Below are positions 36,901 to 48,552 of a stretch of 64,000 bases of DNA, piece after piece. Position numbers and translations under genes: made by a program. Under the pieces are notes generated by a model, which searched no databases, was not told the DNA's origin, and saw only the letters and a list, made by a program, of their open reading frames with translations. How positions within the stretch are numbered: the first letter of the stretch is position 1; the number at the start of each line of letters is the position of its first letter. The stretch comes from Carya illinoinensis. Taxonomy: Eukaryota; Streptophyta; Magnoliopsida; Fagales; Juglandaceae. The DNA is taken from assembly GCF_018687715.1 (NCBI RefSeq), contig NC_056752.1, positions 6,502,501 to 6,566,500 on the forward strand. Direction: 5' to 3'.

Positions 36901-37006
36901 TGCAAAGCTCTAGTCCTTCGGATTGGTCCATTTTGCAAAGCACTGGTCCTTGATGCAAAGCTCTAGTCCTTCGGATTGGTCCATTTTGCAAAGCACTGGT
37001 CCTTGG
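36901..37006. repeat. 53-bp tandem duplication
   Basis: TGCAAAGCTCTAGTCCTTCG and the 33 bases after it occur at 36901-36953 and again at 36954-37006. The surrounding 36820-37300 is a looser array of (C/T)T(A/G)GTCCTTG(G/A) words. Confidence 0.9.
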
Positions 37007-37312
37007 GCCGATGCTCTCGATGTACGTACGCACTAGTCCCCGAATCACTATCATTTGTCACACGGACTGCTCCTCAATCTAGTGCACCATGAGCATGCTC
37101 CTTGGACCTGAGCTCCCTACATCGACAACCCCAGGCGAGGTACTGCACTAGTCTATATATGGATGAGTATAGGCGACGTGTTATCGCTAGTCAAGTGATG
37201 CCAATTAGTGACTTGTCTGTGGACCAGTGCAAGTTGGATGGCATTGACTCAAGGACCAGGGGTAATGTGCACCATTAGTACATGACCGAAGGGTAGCATC
37301 ATTGTAACACCC

Positions 37313-37660
37313 CATGGGCTTCTTGAGGCTTATGTTTTAGGAAAGCTAGGATATCACTCTATTTAGGGTTTTTATTTAGTGAAGGTAGTTAATTAGGGTA
37401 AGAAGTAGAACTTAGGCTATCAGGCTTATTGTGTATCTATTGTTTGAAGATTATTTAGTAGGCATATAGAATTGGACCTGGAATTATAGATTTTGATTTA
37501 GAGAGGTGTTCGCCGGCCCATTAGGAGGTGGGTAAGCTCAAAGATTTCTTTGCCAAAACCCACAAAAGCCCATAAAACCAAACCCACTAAATCCCTAGCC
37601 AAATCCCCCTGCATAGTCCAATTCCAAGTCACATTCAAATTACCCATCCTATTCAAAAAA
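37313..37660. other. LTR-like start, remnant
   Basis: TGTAACACCCCATGGGCTTC at 37313 resembles the start of a plant LTR. The rest is non-coding and I could not find its partner. Confidence 0.35.
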
Positions 37661-37852
37661 CAACTCTTAACATTACAATTGGATATTAAAATGAGTTGAA
37701 TTGAGTTATGAATAATAGTATTTTGTGAGTCTTATTAAAATGTTGACTTTTTTAAGTTGATATTAGTTTAACTTTTTAGGCTGAAATGTAAGAAAAATGT
37801 TAAAATGAGTTTAATTTTTTTATGGAAAGTTGAAAAAGTAGTGGGTCTCATC

Positions 37853-38619
37853 TAGGGGTGTGCAACCGGATTAATCCGAGTGGATAACGGGGATTTTTTT
37901 CATTTTCTGCCTATAAATCCGGATATCCAGATTGTAAGTGGATTTAATCATATTTAATCAGGATTAAATATTAATATTTTTTAAAAAAACTATTTAAAAT
38001 TTTAAAAAATATTTTTATAGCATTTTTTGATAAATTGCCAAGATTTAAAAATAATAATTTAAACACTTTTTAAAGTTTTTTTAAAAAATAAAATAAATAA
38101 CAATACAAAAGAAATAATATTATTGTTACATCACAATGCAAAATATTAAATTTACAAAGAACAAAATAAATAATAATACATAATAACTAATTAGACTAAT
38201 ACAATACTACTACTCTTCACATCTTGAATCTGAAATTGGGGTCGGGGGGGGGGGGGGGGGAATTGATTTCTTTCATCTGCAACGCAAGTTAAAGCAATAT
38301 TAGATAGACACAGAGGGATGAACCGCAACTGCCATAATGGTAACGAAATACAACTTTCTCCCCAACTCTGGCCATCCTTTGCTGATATTGGCCATAAATA
38401 TTAATATTCCTTTTTGAAAAGTTATTAAATATTGTCACTATCTTTTGCACTTTTCATAAAATAAATAAATAAATAAATAATTAATTAATTAAAAATAAAG
38501 ATCCGGTTATGGATAACCGGGTCACAAAACCGGATCCATAATTGGATCCAGGTTTATCTTACCTGCCCCGGTGTAATGGACCGGATTGAAAAAAAATCCA
38601 GCTCCATTCAAAACTCATA
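37853..38619. mobile_element. Non-autonomous hAT element, 767 bp, nested in a MITE-like repeat
   Basis: Starts TAGGGGTGTGCAACCGG. The inverted right end is TATGAGTTTTGAATGG, a weak match. The 8-bp duplication GTCTCATC flanks it exactly (37845-37852 and 38620-38627). Ends carry CCGGAT, ATAACCGG and GGATCC words. It splits the dispersed repeat cleanly: AGTAGTGGGTCTCATC on the left continues as AATAATTAATTTGAGATAAG on the right. A run of about 18 G lies at 38241-38258. Confidence 0.8.
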
Positions 38620-38627
38620 GTCTCATC

Positions 38628-39696
38628 AATAATTAATTTGAGATAAGTTGAATTTGGTTTAACAAACAAATAGACAACGATAACTCCTACCTATGCCAAA
38701 CTCTATCCTTAACCAATAAGCCCTAGGGTTGCCACCCGTATCCCTAGTTTCCCCACATTATAAAACCCACATAAGCCACATTCTCTTCCCCCTAAACGGA
38801 AATCCCTAGCAATCGTGCACCTTACCTCAATACACAAACCCCCGTTAAGCACTGAAGTCAAGCCAATTCAACCCTAGTTAATTAAGCCATGCACCTCTAG
38901 CAACACCCTTCTCTTTCTCTTTTGTTAAGGGATTTGGTTGTTGTTATTATAGCTTAAGGGAGGGAAAGAAGGACAGGTGATAATGCCATGAATTCATAGT
39001 TGTGATACTTATATTAAGATTCAGTTTTATATATGAACGAATAGAGTGTATGCATGTTGTGGTTGATCTTATTGTACTAAATTGCATGGATAGGCATGGG
39101 TTGCTCAAAGAATATGTGTTAATTGATGCGGTGAGTGATTCAATGTATGTTAGAGATCATTCCACGACCCACGACTAAGGTGTTTTAATTGCATCGACAA
39201 GCTTGTACTAAGTGATTGGGATTTCGTGCAGCATATAGTATATATAGATTTGAATTGTCATGTTACGGGTCACATAAAAACAACTATATATAGGAATATA
39301 GTCATTAGAAGGGGAAGGACTAAAGTCAAACTCATCTGTCCCCCTTGATGCTCTACCTAGATGACCTTAGGTTGATCATATGCACTGTGGGGGTGAACAT
39401 TTAAATTGGCCACCCAACCCAACCATGAAATTTTAACCGACCTAAAACTAACTGGGTCAAAAATGGGTACTTCCATGTTTTAACCGTTTGATGCCAGGTC
39501 GGTTCGATTAATTAATCGCTAATCGAATCAGCTTCAGTCGATCAATCGGATAGAGAAAAAAAATTGACCTAAGAGAAGATCCTGGCAAACGTGTGGCTTT
39601 TCCTTCAAAATCTTAGTCACGCAGAAGATCTTGGGCTAATTCCCTCCGATCGCTTCCTCATTTTCGAAAAATTCATATCTACAAGTTCCACTAGAA
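38628..39696. other. Non-coding, with a decayed hAT-like end
   Basis: 38700-38960 is C-rich (CACCCGTATCCC, CCCTAGCAATCGTGCACC). 39388-39560 has GTGGGGGTGAACATTT, CCACCCAACCCAACC, CCGACC and TTAATTAATCGCTAATCG words like the ends of the hAT element at 33068. No gene. Confidence 0.4.
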
Positions 39697-40070
39697 ATGA
39701 TCGAGTCTCCTGGGCCAAAAGAGCTTCCAATCTTGAAAATCCCCGAAAACTATGGCTTCCCTTTTATCGGCTTGATAAAAGATCGACTCAACTACTTTTA
39801 TAACCAAGGTCGTGAGGAATTCTTTAAGTCACGTGTCCAGAAGTACCGGTCGATAGTGTTTAGAGCCAATAAGCCATCCGGTCCTTTCATAGCTTTCGAC
39901 CATTATCGCGTCGTCATTTTGCAAGAGCTTTCTAGTGTTGTTCGACGTCACGAGGGTAACTACGAAAAAGCTTTTCACTGGAACTTACAAGTGGTTACTG
40001 AGTTCTCTCTTATATCGACCCATCTGAGTTCGCCAAAAGAGCATTTTTGTTTAAAATTAGCTAGAAGGGT
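39697..40070 (+). pseudogene. N-terminal fragment of a CYP74 enzyme (hydroperoxide lyase/allene oxide synthase type)
   Basis: From ATG at 39697 the frame reads ELPILKIPENYGFPFIG, LIKDRLNYFYNQGREEFF, SRVQKYRSIVFRAN and GPFIAFD, the hallmark start of CYP74 cytochromes P450, which rearrange fatty-acid hydroperoxides in the oxylipin pathway. Near 39917 the frame shifts and the family continues as SFLVLFDV and TGTY in another frame, then a stop. After about 40070 homology ends. The rest of the roughly 480-residue enzyme, including the heme cysteine region, is missing. Family genes of this kind often lack introns, so a truncated genomic copy or a retrocopy are both possible. No target duplication found. 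Confidence 0.82.
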
Positions 40071-41522
40071 ATAATGATAGTTGCTTACCACTTAGTTTTG
40101 TGCAAACAATCAACAATCACATCAACAGGCATCTATATAAATCACATATATATCATAATATCAATTTCTATCTAAACATTGATCCGTTAAACTAGAAGAC
40201 AGATCATGCCCTTGACTTGTAAAAGAAACACATGGTGTGCTATAATATGCTCAATGGTGTGTGTCAATGTGGCTGTTCTATGGTTTATTACTATTCTGTC
40301 CATTCACTAAGGTTCTCGGTTGCACAGCAGGTAAAAGCTCTAAATTTTGATCTAGTGATGTCATGTAACCATGCATACTAACATATGGTCTGAAGGGTTG
40401 TTTTAGGGTTTAACTCTCATGAGAGGAATTAATGAAAATCAGGTTCTAGGTCTAAGGTAAGTACTTTTTTGCTGCCAAAGCTTTTCTTTTACCGGTTTCC
40501 CTTTATGCTGTTAACATGGACAGCATCATATGGCCATAGCTTGCTTTGAGTTTCAAGGTTAAGGTATGCTTATGCATGTCCTTGTATATTTTGACTAGAT
40601 TTTTCATAACTAGAGGTTTGATTAATGTATCTCTAGTCTAGTAATAGCATTCAAATGGCCTTTTTGGTGTGGTAAAGCATGTGCGTATACTGTGTGATTC
40701 CTTTTTGAAATCATGGTATAAACATGACCAGTTGGCTCTCCTAGGCTTTGGAAATTGACAGATTTATTGGTTAGTCCATAACTTGGTGAGTTTGATGAGT
40801 ATAGTCAATCCAATGGAGAAAAGTAACTGAAAGTATTAGTTATACATGATCAATAAGTATTCTTCGAATCTTGAAGTTCTTGATTGTTGAAACTCAAGAA
40901 AGAATAGATGGAAAGGGATGGCAGAGTCTGAGGAATGATAGGGTATCTGTGGGGTTTTTCTGAATTGAGGACTCTAAGGAACATAGGTTAAGTGACAGCC
41001 ATTGGATAATTTTTAGGGAGTGTGTTGCAGCTTTACTAGCGATTAGGGCTTTCAAAAAGTTTGGATCTTTCTTGAATATATGTGTGCCAGCTGATATGGT
41101 GTTGTTTCTTGGAAGATTTAGGGTTTGTTGATGGCATAAGGGGTGGCAGGCAAGAGGCCTTCTTGGGGTGAGCTGTTGCTAGCAAGAATTTTCTAGGGCT
41201 AGGGATTCTAGGCCATTTCTGAGCTTCTGGCAAAACTGCAACACCTCACTCCCCACCATTAAGAAAGGCATTGTTTTTTAGAAAATCACGGGAGCTGGTG
41301 TTCTACTACTGAACCTAACTTAAAAATATACTTGATTTTTTTAAAAAAAAAAAAATTCTAAAGGAAGCGCCAAGTACAAAAATTCCTTATAATAAATAGA
41401 GTCGTTTGGTATTAAAATATTAAAATTATAAATGAGAGTGCGCGAAAGTATTTATTAAAATTTCTCAAAATCTATGCCATAAAAATCATAACTTAAAATC
41501 TTTGTACATGATCTAGTCTATT
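40071..41522. other. Non-coding stretch
   Basis: No frame with a recognisable domain on either strand. A GCAACACCTCACTCC word near 41239 and an A/T run at 41338-41354 suggest an old retroelement border. Confidence 0.4.
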
Positions 41523-42560
41523 GTAACACCTCCTTGGATTAAGTCTCATCCTGTAACTCTACCTTCATAAATATTCTAACCTAGGGTGGTTTAAAAACAT
41601 AAAGCAACTAAAATTAGTCGATGACTCGGTAAGAAACCCATGATAACGTAAAAATGCTTAAACATAAGGTTTTTCATAAAATATTTCATGCTGAGAACTT
41701 AAAATATGACTGTCCATACTTATGCTATGACATGCAAGACTTATATATCTTGGCATATCTGACTTATCTTATCACACTGGCCCACACACTTAACCCTGTA
41801 TGCAAGGTTGTGCATTGGCCCCACATCCCGCAGCTGCAAGGGGAGCCACTAATAGTATTCTAGTGGACTAAGCTTAGCTCTGTGGCTTGCACATCCACCC
41901 ATATATCATATCGGTACCATGTATCTAAATGGCCCTATGATTAACCATCCTAAACTTATCTTACACTTGATCTTATAAAAACTTACGCATCTTATGCAAC
42001 GTAAGATGCATGAGATGCATAATATATACATAATTATAATATGCGAAATGAAATATGATGAATAACGTAGTTGCAAATATCATGACATGCGTGGTACATA
42101 AACATCGGCTTTCAAAGAATGAGCTTTAATAATAATACATATAACTAGCTAACGTATGCTAATCCTAATTTATGATCAAGCTACTTATCCTGTAGTGTTG
42201 CTTCATAAAATTTTCGACACAAAATTAATCACGATGCGATGGAGGGACGATAGTGGTTGTGACTAGGAGGAAGGAAGAGACAATGGTGGCCTTACTGTGT
42301 CTCATGGTGGGGGAGATGAGGCTACGACATGCTGAAGGTAAAAACAGAGCTAAAAACAAAAAAGCCTAGGCTTGAAGAGATAGGTGCATGTACAGTTTGC
42401 ATGCGACTCTATTTATAGGATTTTATAGTATGCGAGTGATGGTATTGGTTGGGTTTAGGAATTTTAAGGTGAAGAGGACTGTCAACCTTCCAAAGCAAAG
42501 AATTGGTTAACATTATTTTTTGCTTGATTTTATTGAAGAACCCCAATCTGAAAAGCACAA
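41523..42560. repeat. LTR-like remnant beginning TGTAACACCTCC
   Basis: Starts like other plant LTRs and contains CACACTGGCCCACACACTTA and GCATTGGCCCCACATCCC, then a palindromic ACGCATCTTATGCAACGTAAG near 41986. No coding domain, primer site or partner LTR was found. Confidence 0.4.
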
Positions 42561-42765
42561 GAATTAAGACTCCTACTCCTTATAAATAACAAACTAGCAT
42601 AAAGATAATGTTTGAGACTCTGTATGAAACTAAACCAACAATGGAGAAATATCTCCTTATTCAAATATTAAAAGGCTTCTAATTAAACCACAATTCCATG
42701 TCCAGGCATTCCATGATAACCATGCAGCTGAAATATCACGCCTATAGATATAACAACTCAGAGTC
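42561..42765. repeat. Dispersed repeat shared with 52840-53390
   Basis: ATAAATAACAAACTAGCATA, CTTCTAATTAAACCACA, GTCCAGGCATTCCATGATAA and GCTGAAATATCACGCCTAT recur with changes at 52855-53370, where about 360 bases of MITE-like sequence are inserted. Parent element unknown. Confidence 0.7.
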
Positions 42766-43939
42766 TCAGACCGAGCTTTCCTCCAAACTAGATTGTAGGA
42801 AATTTCTCCAACCCATTTAAAAAATTCTCACGTGCCCCTTGAACATATGAAATCATACTTTTTTAATGAACGGGCACATGACGTCTTTTTTAGTTAGACT
42901 TTTAGAAAATCATGTGTGTCTCACATGCTTAATGAACATTTGCCATATTTATAGATGGGTTGGAGGAAAGTTTCTTCAACCTAGGTTATAGGAAAAATTG
43001 TCCTAACAATCCGGGACCCTTTAAGGATCCTTGCCCTCAAGGTCCTAATTATTCTCAACCTCATGAACGTTTCAGACGCTTTTGAGGTTGTCGTTTTGAG
43101 TGCTCCTTTGTCTCTGCAATTTTCCTTTGCTGCTTTCTTTTACCACTGAGGTCCCTTGTGCTTTGTCGTACATGAGGGGGTTTGGTTGAATAAAGTTGGA
43201 CTGAAGCCGTTTGTGATGCTTTGAGCTGCTTCTCTATTGTTGGGGCTTCATCGCAATAGAATTGACTTTTTTTTGCACGAGCAGGGCCAAATATGGTGGT
43301 TGGCCATCCACATGGTGGCCGTTTGACTTGAAATACTGTGGTGTAGTATGTTCTTGTAACACCCCTTCTCATGGATTAGGAACGTTATGTACTTTCGCGA
43401 CTTACTCGGTACGAGACTTCACATAATAAATTGCCTCATATTATTGAAATCATAAACCATAACGCATGAAGTCTTAAAAACTGAAAGTAATCTCATAAGA
43501 CGAAATTTAGAGCTAATCCCATTTGAATAGACACTTGCTAAGTTTGGAATTGATGTACCAAGAATGTTTGGAAATATTTTTTTTATAAGAAAAAAAATTT
43601 ATTTATTTTTTGATAAGAAGTGTTTTTATTTGGAAGGTTTGGAAATATTTGATAAGTGTGAGAATTTGTTTCAGATTAGGTATTGGGAAAGGAGGGAGAA
43701 AAAGTTGAATAAAAATATTTTTTAAAATAAGTATTGTATTAAAGTTTGTGAAAGTGGATAGATAAAATTAAAAAGTCGTTTGAATATATTTTATAATATT
43801 TTTTTTTTTGAAGTTTGTAAAAGTTGTATTGATTTTTGTGTTTGAGTAATGATTAGATAAAAAGTTTAAAATTTAAATTAGAAAAGTATTTTGTGTTTAA
43901 GTGATGTTTAAGAATAAAGTAATGAGAAATTTTGGAAAT
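42766..43939. other. Non-coding, with an LTR-like start and a MITE-like repeat
   Basis: TGTAACACCCCTTCTCATGG at 43356 again resembles an LTR start. 43560-43940 carries inverted copies of the AT-rich dispersed repeat (GTTTGTAAAAGTTGTATTG, GAGTAATGATTAGATAA). The minus-strand frame at 43061-43372 has no domain that I recognise. Confidence 0.4.
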
Positions 43940-44500
43940 TTAGTGAGCGCAATTCTGATCATCTTCGTGCTTTAAGAGCACTTCTACTGTGTTTTGAAGC
44001 TGTATCGGGGTTAAGAGTTAATTTATCCAAATCTGAAATAGTTCCTGTGGGTTCCATTTAGAATATTTCAAACCTGGCCAATATATTGGGTTGTAGAATT
44101 TCTTTGCTTCCTATGAGATATCTCGATCTTCCACTGGGGGCTTCACATAAATCAATTACTATTGGGATTGGGTGATAGAGAAAATTGAAAAGAGGTTAGC
44201 TGGTTGGAAAATGATTTACTTGTATGAAGGGGGAAGATTAATAACTTTGATAAAAAGTACTTTCTAATCTTCCTACTTATTTTTATCTCTTTTCCCCTTG
44301 CTGGCAAGGGTAGAAAGAAGAATTGAGAGTTTATATCAGAATTTTTTGTGGGGTGGTAAAGGAGAAGAAAAAAAGTTTCATTTGGTTAGTTGGAAAAAAT
44401 GTTTGTCAACTGATTAATTGTGGTGGGTTGGGGATAAAAAACTTGAGATTGTTTAATAGAGCACTACTTGAAAAATGGCTTTGGAGATATCACTTCGAGG
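43940..44500 (+). pseudogene. LINE reverse transcriptase fragment
   Basis: Across three frames it reads [46 protein letters not shown] and LYQNFLWGG, the region after the catalytic box in plant LINEs. Many stops. It probably belongs with the RNase H piece at 45850-46150, with insertions between them. Confidence 0.8.
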
Positions 44501-44696
44501 GAAATGCCTTTCCCCTTTTTATCATCTCCTTTCAATTTGTACATATTTCCCCTTCCTCTATTTTGGTTTCTTGCGTTATCCTAATTACAATCAAAACCCC
44601 ATTTTATACCACAAACATTTTCTTGGATTGCTTGCTCCTAGTTGTTATCACCCTTCTCTGGGTTCAGACTCAGATTAGGATCTCTCTTAGGGCATC
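44501..44696. other. Unassigned sequence between LINE fragment and Harbinger element
   Basis: Pyrimidine-rich and non-coding; it continues at 45619-45840 on the far side of the element. Confidence 0.4.
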
Positions 44697-44699
44697 CAC

Positions 44700-45615
44700 A
44701 TTGGCTTAGCCAAATGAGATGCTTGGCTAAATTTTACATAATTTGGCTAAAAAATTCTTCACATAGGATTGGACAAATCTAAAATAATTTAGACTTTTGC
44801 TATAGTGGTTGGCTAAAGATGGAAGACCACTATTCATTCATCAAATATTAAAATATTAATTTCTCATTCCAAACAAATAAATTAAATTAATTAGAATATA
44901 ATTAACATTTAACATTTAGAATATAATTATTATTAACATTTAATAATTTTTTTTAATATTAATTGAATATGATATAATTATTATTAACATTTAACAATAG
45001 CTTTTTTAATATTAATAATACTTTTTTGTAATATTAATTTAATATAATATAATTATTATTATTAACATTTAATAATGCTTTTTTTAATATTAATTTAATT
45101 AGAATATAGTTATTATTAACATTTAATAATACCTTTTAATATTAATTTAATTAGAATATAATTACTATTAACATTTAATAATACTTTTTTGTAATATTAA
45201 TTTAATATAATATAATTATTATTAACATTTAATAATACTTTTTCTAATAGTAATTTAATTAGAATATAATTATTATTAACATTTAATAATACTTTTTTAA
45301 TATTAATTTAATTATAATATAATAATATTAATTTAATATAATATAATTATTATTATTAACATTTAATAATACTTATTTTAATATTAATTTAATTAGAATA
45401 TAATTATTATTAACATTTAATTAGTAGAATTACAAAATGTGATAAAATAAATTAAATTAAAAAAATTATTAATTTAATAATATTTTATTATTATATAGAG
45501 AATAAATAGCTAATCTAATATGGAGATTGAATTTAAATAAAATAGATAAATATAAAAAAAATATTGATATTACCAAAATTTAAAAATAAATTTAACCAAA
45601 TCAATAGCAATGCTC
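44700..45615. mobile_element. PIF/Harbinger-like non-autonomous element, 916 bp
   Basis: Left end GGGCATCCACATTGGCTT and inverted right end GAGCATTGCTATTGATTT are related, and TTA flanks both (44697-44699 and 45616-45618), the 3-bp target duplication typical of this superfamily. The inside (44870-45420) is a degenerate minisatellite of about 60 bases with ATTATTAACATTTAATAATA. No ORF. Confidence 0.75.
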
Positions 45616-45849
45616 TTATAAATTCCTTTGCCTACTTCAATATCTTGACTGTTGGAAGGGCCTGCTAGACCTTTATCCTTGTCCAATTTGTCAGCTTTCT
45701 CTGTTTGATTTCCCACCTACCCTGTTAGATTTTGAGCATTCACTCCGTTGTCCTTTGGTCTCTGGTTTGACCTTAGGTTCTCTTTTCCTTTGCCTTTTGA
45801 GGCCATCCTACAAACACCAGGAGGTCTCCTTGGTGCCTACATAATGAGC

Positions 45850-46150
45850 AGGAAACCTAGACTCTTTTGTATATATTGTCTGCTAGAATCAAGGAGGATA
45901 CTGGACTCAACCACAACCTGGACTGTCTCACACACGTATAGAGCGGCTAATGGTGCAGCACATCATCTTGCAAAGGCTGGCCTCGAATGCTCAGAGCACA
46001 TCTATAACATTGAAGAAGTTCCTAGATGTATTGAGTCCATTGTGTCTAGAGAAATGTTGTAGAGTTATGTGAAATCTGTCAAGCAGTGGTGTTTGATTGC
46101 TCTGATGTAAAATTTTATGAATGAAATTTACATCCTTTTCAAAAAAAAAA
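45850..46150 (+). pseudogene. LINE 3' end: RNase H tail and poly(A)
   Basis: WTVSHTYRAANGAAHHLAKA is the closing block of the LINE RNase H domain. It is followed by a stop at 46060, an untranslated region and A(9) at 46140-46149. Confidence 0.8.
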
Positions 46151-46570
46151 CTGCTACTTTTGATGTATTCACCACCAATGTCTTTAAACTCTATGCTAGG
46201 GATGGATCTAGAAATCGTCTGTCTAGAGAGAAAAAACTCACGTATAATGGTGATGAATTTATTTTGGTATTTTCCATTTAACTTGAGTGATTAGCCTGTG
46301 AGACCAAAAGAAAAACCAAGATTTGAAGATTGTTAAGAGTTTTGCTCAATGTTTTTAAATATTAATTTTGTCCTGCACATTGATCCAACATGAATTAGAT
46401 GATACCTTTTGATCCTGGTTCGGTTTTTTACTTGGTTAGAGACTTTGACATACCCTCACTCACGCCTCTCCCCATTCCAAGTGTGCAATAGGATCAAGAG
46501 AATGGTACATCTGAAGTAGTCCTGAGAACAGCATCCAAAAAAACAAGGCCACGTAGCACGCTCATTACAG
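46151..46570. other. Non-coding stretch
   Basis: No domain on either strand. Confidence 0.4.
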
Positions 46571-46599
46571 AAGGAATGATCATCCACTGCACCCAAGCT

Positions 46600-46940
46600 C
46601 TCTCTCTTCGAAAATGTCCAGTCAAGAAGCTCATCTCTTCTCTGTTGTCTCTCTCCAAATCACACCGAAGAACGCGTCTCTTCTCGCTCATCAAATACCC
46701 ATCGCAAATCCTCCAACTCGCCTGTCTCAGAAATCCTCTTGCTCGTCTCTCTCTCTCATCGATGCTAGCCAGCCCAAGAGTGGGCACCGAAGCTCGTCTC
46801 TCTCTCTCTCATCGAAAACGTATGTTTCAAAAGCTCAACTCTCCCTCTTTCTTGTCTGTCTCTCCCAATCACACCGAAGAACTCGCCTCATCTCTCTCAT
46901 CAAATACCCATAGACGCCAGCCACCCCAAGAGTGGTACGT
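46600..46940. repeat. Direct repeat of about 205 bp, leader-like
   Basis: TCTCTCCAAATCACACCGAAGA... CATCAAATACCCAT (46650-46702) recurs as TCTCCCAATCACACCGAAGA... CATCAAATACCCAT (about 46860-46911), with CCAGCC(A)CCCCAAGAGTGG closing each unit. CT-rich, like a plant 5' leader. Overlapping open frames on both strands lack known domains. Confidence 0.65.
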
Positions 46941-47669
46941 TGGATTTTTTTTTAATTTCATAGAATGTTTACTTATGTAGCATCGGTTTGGATTGAGATA
47001 AGCATCATGGTTTTTAATTCTGTACGTTTTGCAATGGTTTGGTGTGGATTATTGCTTGAAATGGGTGGATTATAATATTGGAGGATGGGCTCGGTGGTAC
47101 ATTTTGCAATGGTTTGGTGTGTGTTATTGCTTGGAATGGGTGGATTATTGCTTGAAATCGAAAGGGATGAAATGTAGACGTTTGTTGTGAATCTGGGTGT
47201 ATCGTTTGTGATAAGGGAACCAATGAAATGTAGTGGAAGAATTAGGTAATTAAATAATATGCTATGCAGGGAAGGTGTTTGACACATTTTCTCAAAGACT
47301 CATACGTGTTACCGTAAATTCCATGAGACTTGCATATGCCTAAGTGATGGGCCACAAGGCCACAGCTTCAGATGTTAAAGGGATGAGTGGGGTGGAATTG
47401 GGAAATGCATAAGGTTACTTTATTGTCTGTGAAGGTTAAAATAAAGCTGCATGTACATGCTTGGGAAATGCAAAATTTGATTATGGAATTTGTTTGTGTA
47501 TAAAGTTGCATCTCTTTTTTAATATAAAAAAAGTCTCGATCCTTTACAGGTGTGGAAAGATGTTGATGGTGTTTTAACATGTGATCCTAACATACTCACA
47601 AGCAGAACCCGTGCCATATTTGACATTTGAAGAGGCTGCTGAACTTGCATATTTTGCCAACCAGGAATC
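46941..47669. other. Non-coding, with short repeats
   Basis: At 47028-47160 GCAATGGTTTGGTGTG(G/T)(A/G)TTATTGCTTG then AAATGGGTGGATTAT recurs two or three times. No gene. Confidence 0.45.
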
Positions 47670-47906
47670 ATGATCTTATACCTTATTACCCAGTCAAGTT
47701 GTGGAGTACAGCTTCGACGAAGGAACGACAGGATACATGATGAACATGTCAAGAAAGAACAAGCCAAATTACAATTACAAGCCATAGAGAAGAAGTACAA
47801 GGGAACCATGATAGCATTGTTCTTGTCGTTGTTTTTTATTGTGATTGTAAGTTTTATGTATCTGAGGAAAAATGGCATATGTCAGTCATTGTTAAGACTC
47901 ATGTAA
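47670..47906 (+). CDS. Possible last exon: coiled coil plus one membrane segment
   Basis: An open stretch reads RRRNDRIHDEHVKKEQAKLQ, a charged helix, then a hydrophobic run (ALFLSLFFIVIVSFMYL) and a short tail before TAA. This helix-plus-tail-anchor plan resembles the ends of small plant GRF-zinc-finger proteins, but the zinc region upstream is not recognisable here, so I give no function. It may be transposon cargo; start and splicing are unknown. Confidence 0.3.
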   Translation: MILYLITQSSCGVQLRRRNDRIHDEHVKKEQAKLQLQAIEKKYKGTMIALFLSLFFIVIVSFMYLRKNGICQSLLRLM

Positions 47907-48502
47907 TCATTAAGTCATTTGTTGTAATGTTTAGAGCACTTTTTGCAAGTTTTATGTAAACTTTGGGGTGGCAACAATCTAATTTATACAATCCGACTTT
48001 TTTGTATCTTTGGTATCTCGTGTAAACTTTTGAGCAAACATCTTTCATAGGTGAAGGAGACCTTAATGCAAGTTGTGGCTTCGTCTTCATTACCTGATGT
48101 AATTTTCTTATGATTGTACTTGTCAAATAATGCCTCTTAATATTGATGATTAAAATCTCATTCACTACACAACATAAAAAACATAAAATTGAGTCTTATC
48201 CATAAAAATTACAAGTTCCACAATAAGTTACATAAACTCCACAATATACATCCTTCTTCATTGTAACATAAAAAAAAGCTTCACCATTTAACTCCAACCA
48301 TCATTCACCATCTAACTCTACAAAACTCTTCCATAATGCAAATGCTTCACCATGTAACTCTAACCATCATTTACTGTAACATAAGAAAAATCAATTAATA
48401 CAAATATCATCGTATTAATAAAAATGAAATCAATACAAATATTACATACAATGTATAACTGAAGTAAAACTAAATATCTAAGTTTTGCAAACCCAACCTA
48501 AA

Positions 48503-48506
<4 letters not shown>
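47907..48506. other. AT-rich, no gene
   Basis: TTCACCAT(C/T)TAACTC(C/T)AACCATCATT words repeat at 48281-48372. Nothing coding. Confidence 0.5.

Positions 48507-48551
<45 letters not shown>
48507..48551. repeat. (CT)n microsatellite
   Basis: About 22 units; marks the left edge of a GC-richer block. Confidence 0.95.

Positions 48552-48552
<1 letters not shown>

Noticed and set aside
46494..46980. Overlapping frames of about 100-134 codons around 46.6 kb
   Set aside because: CT-rich repeated leader-like sequence gives open frames in several phases on both strands, with no domain.
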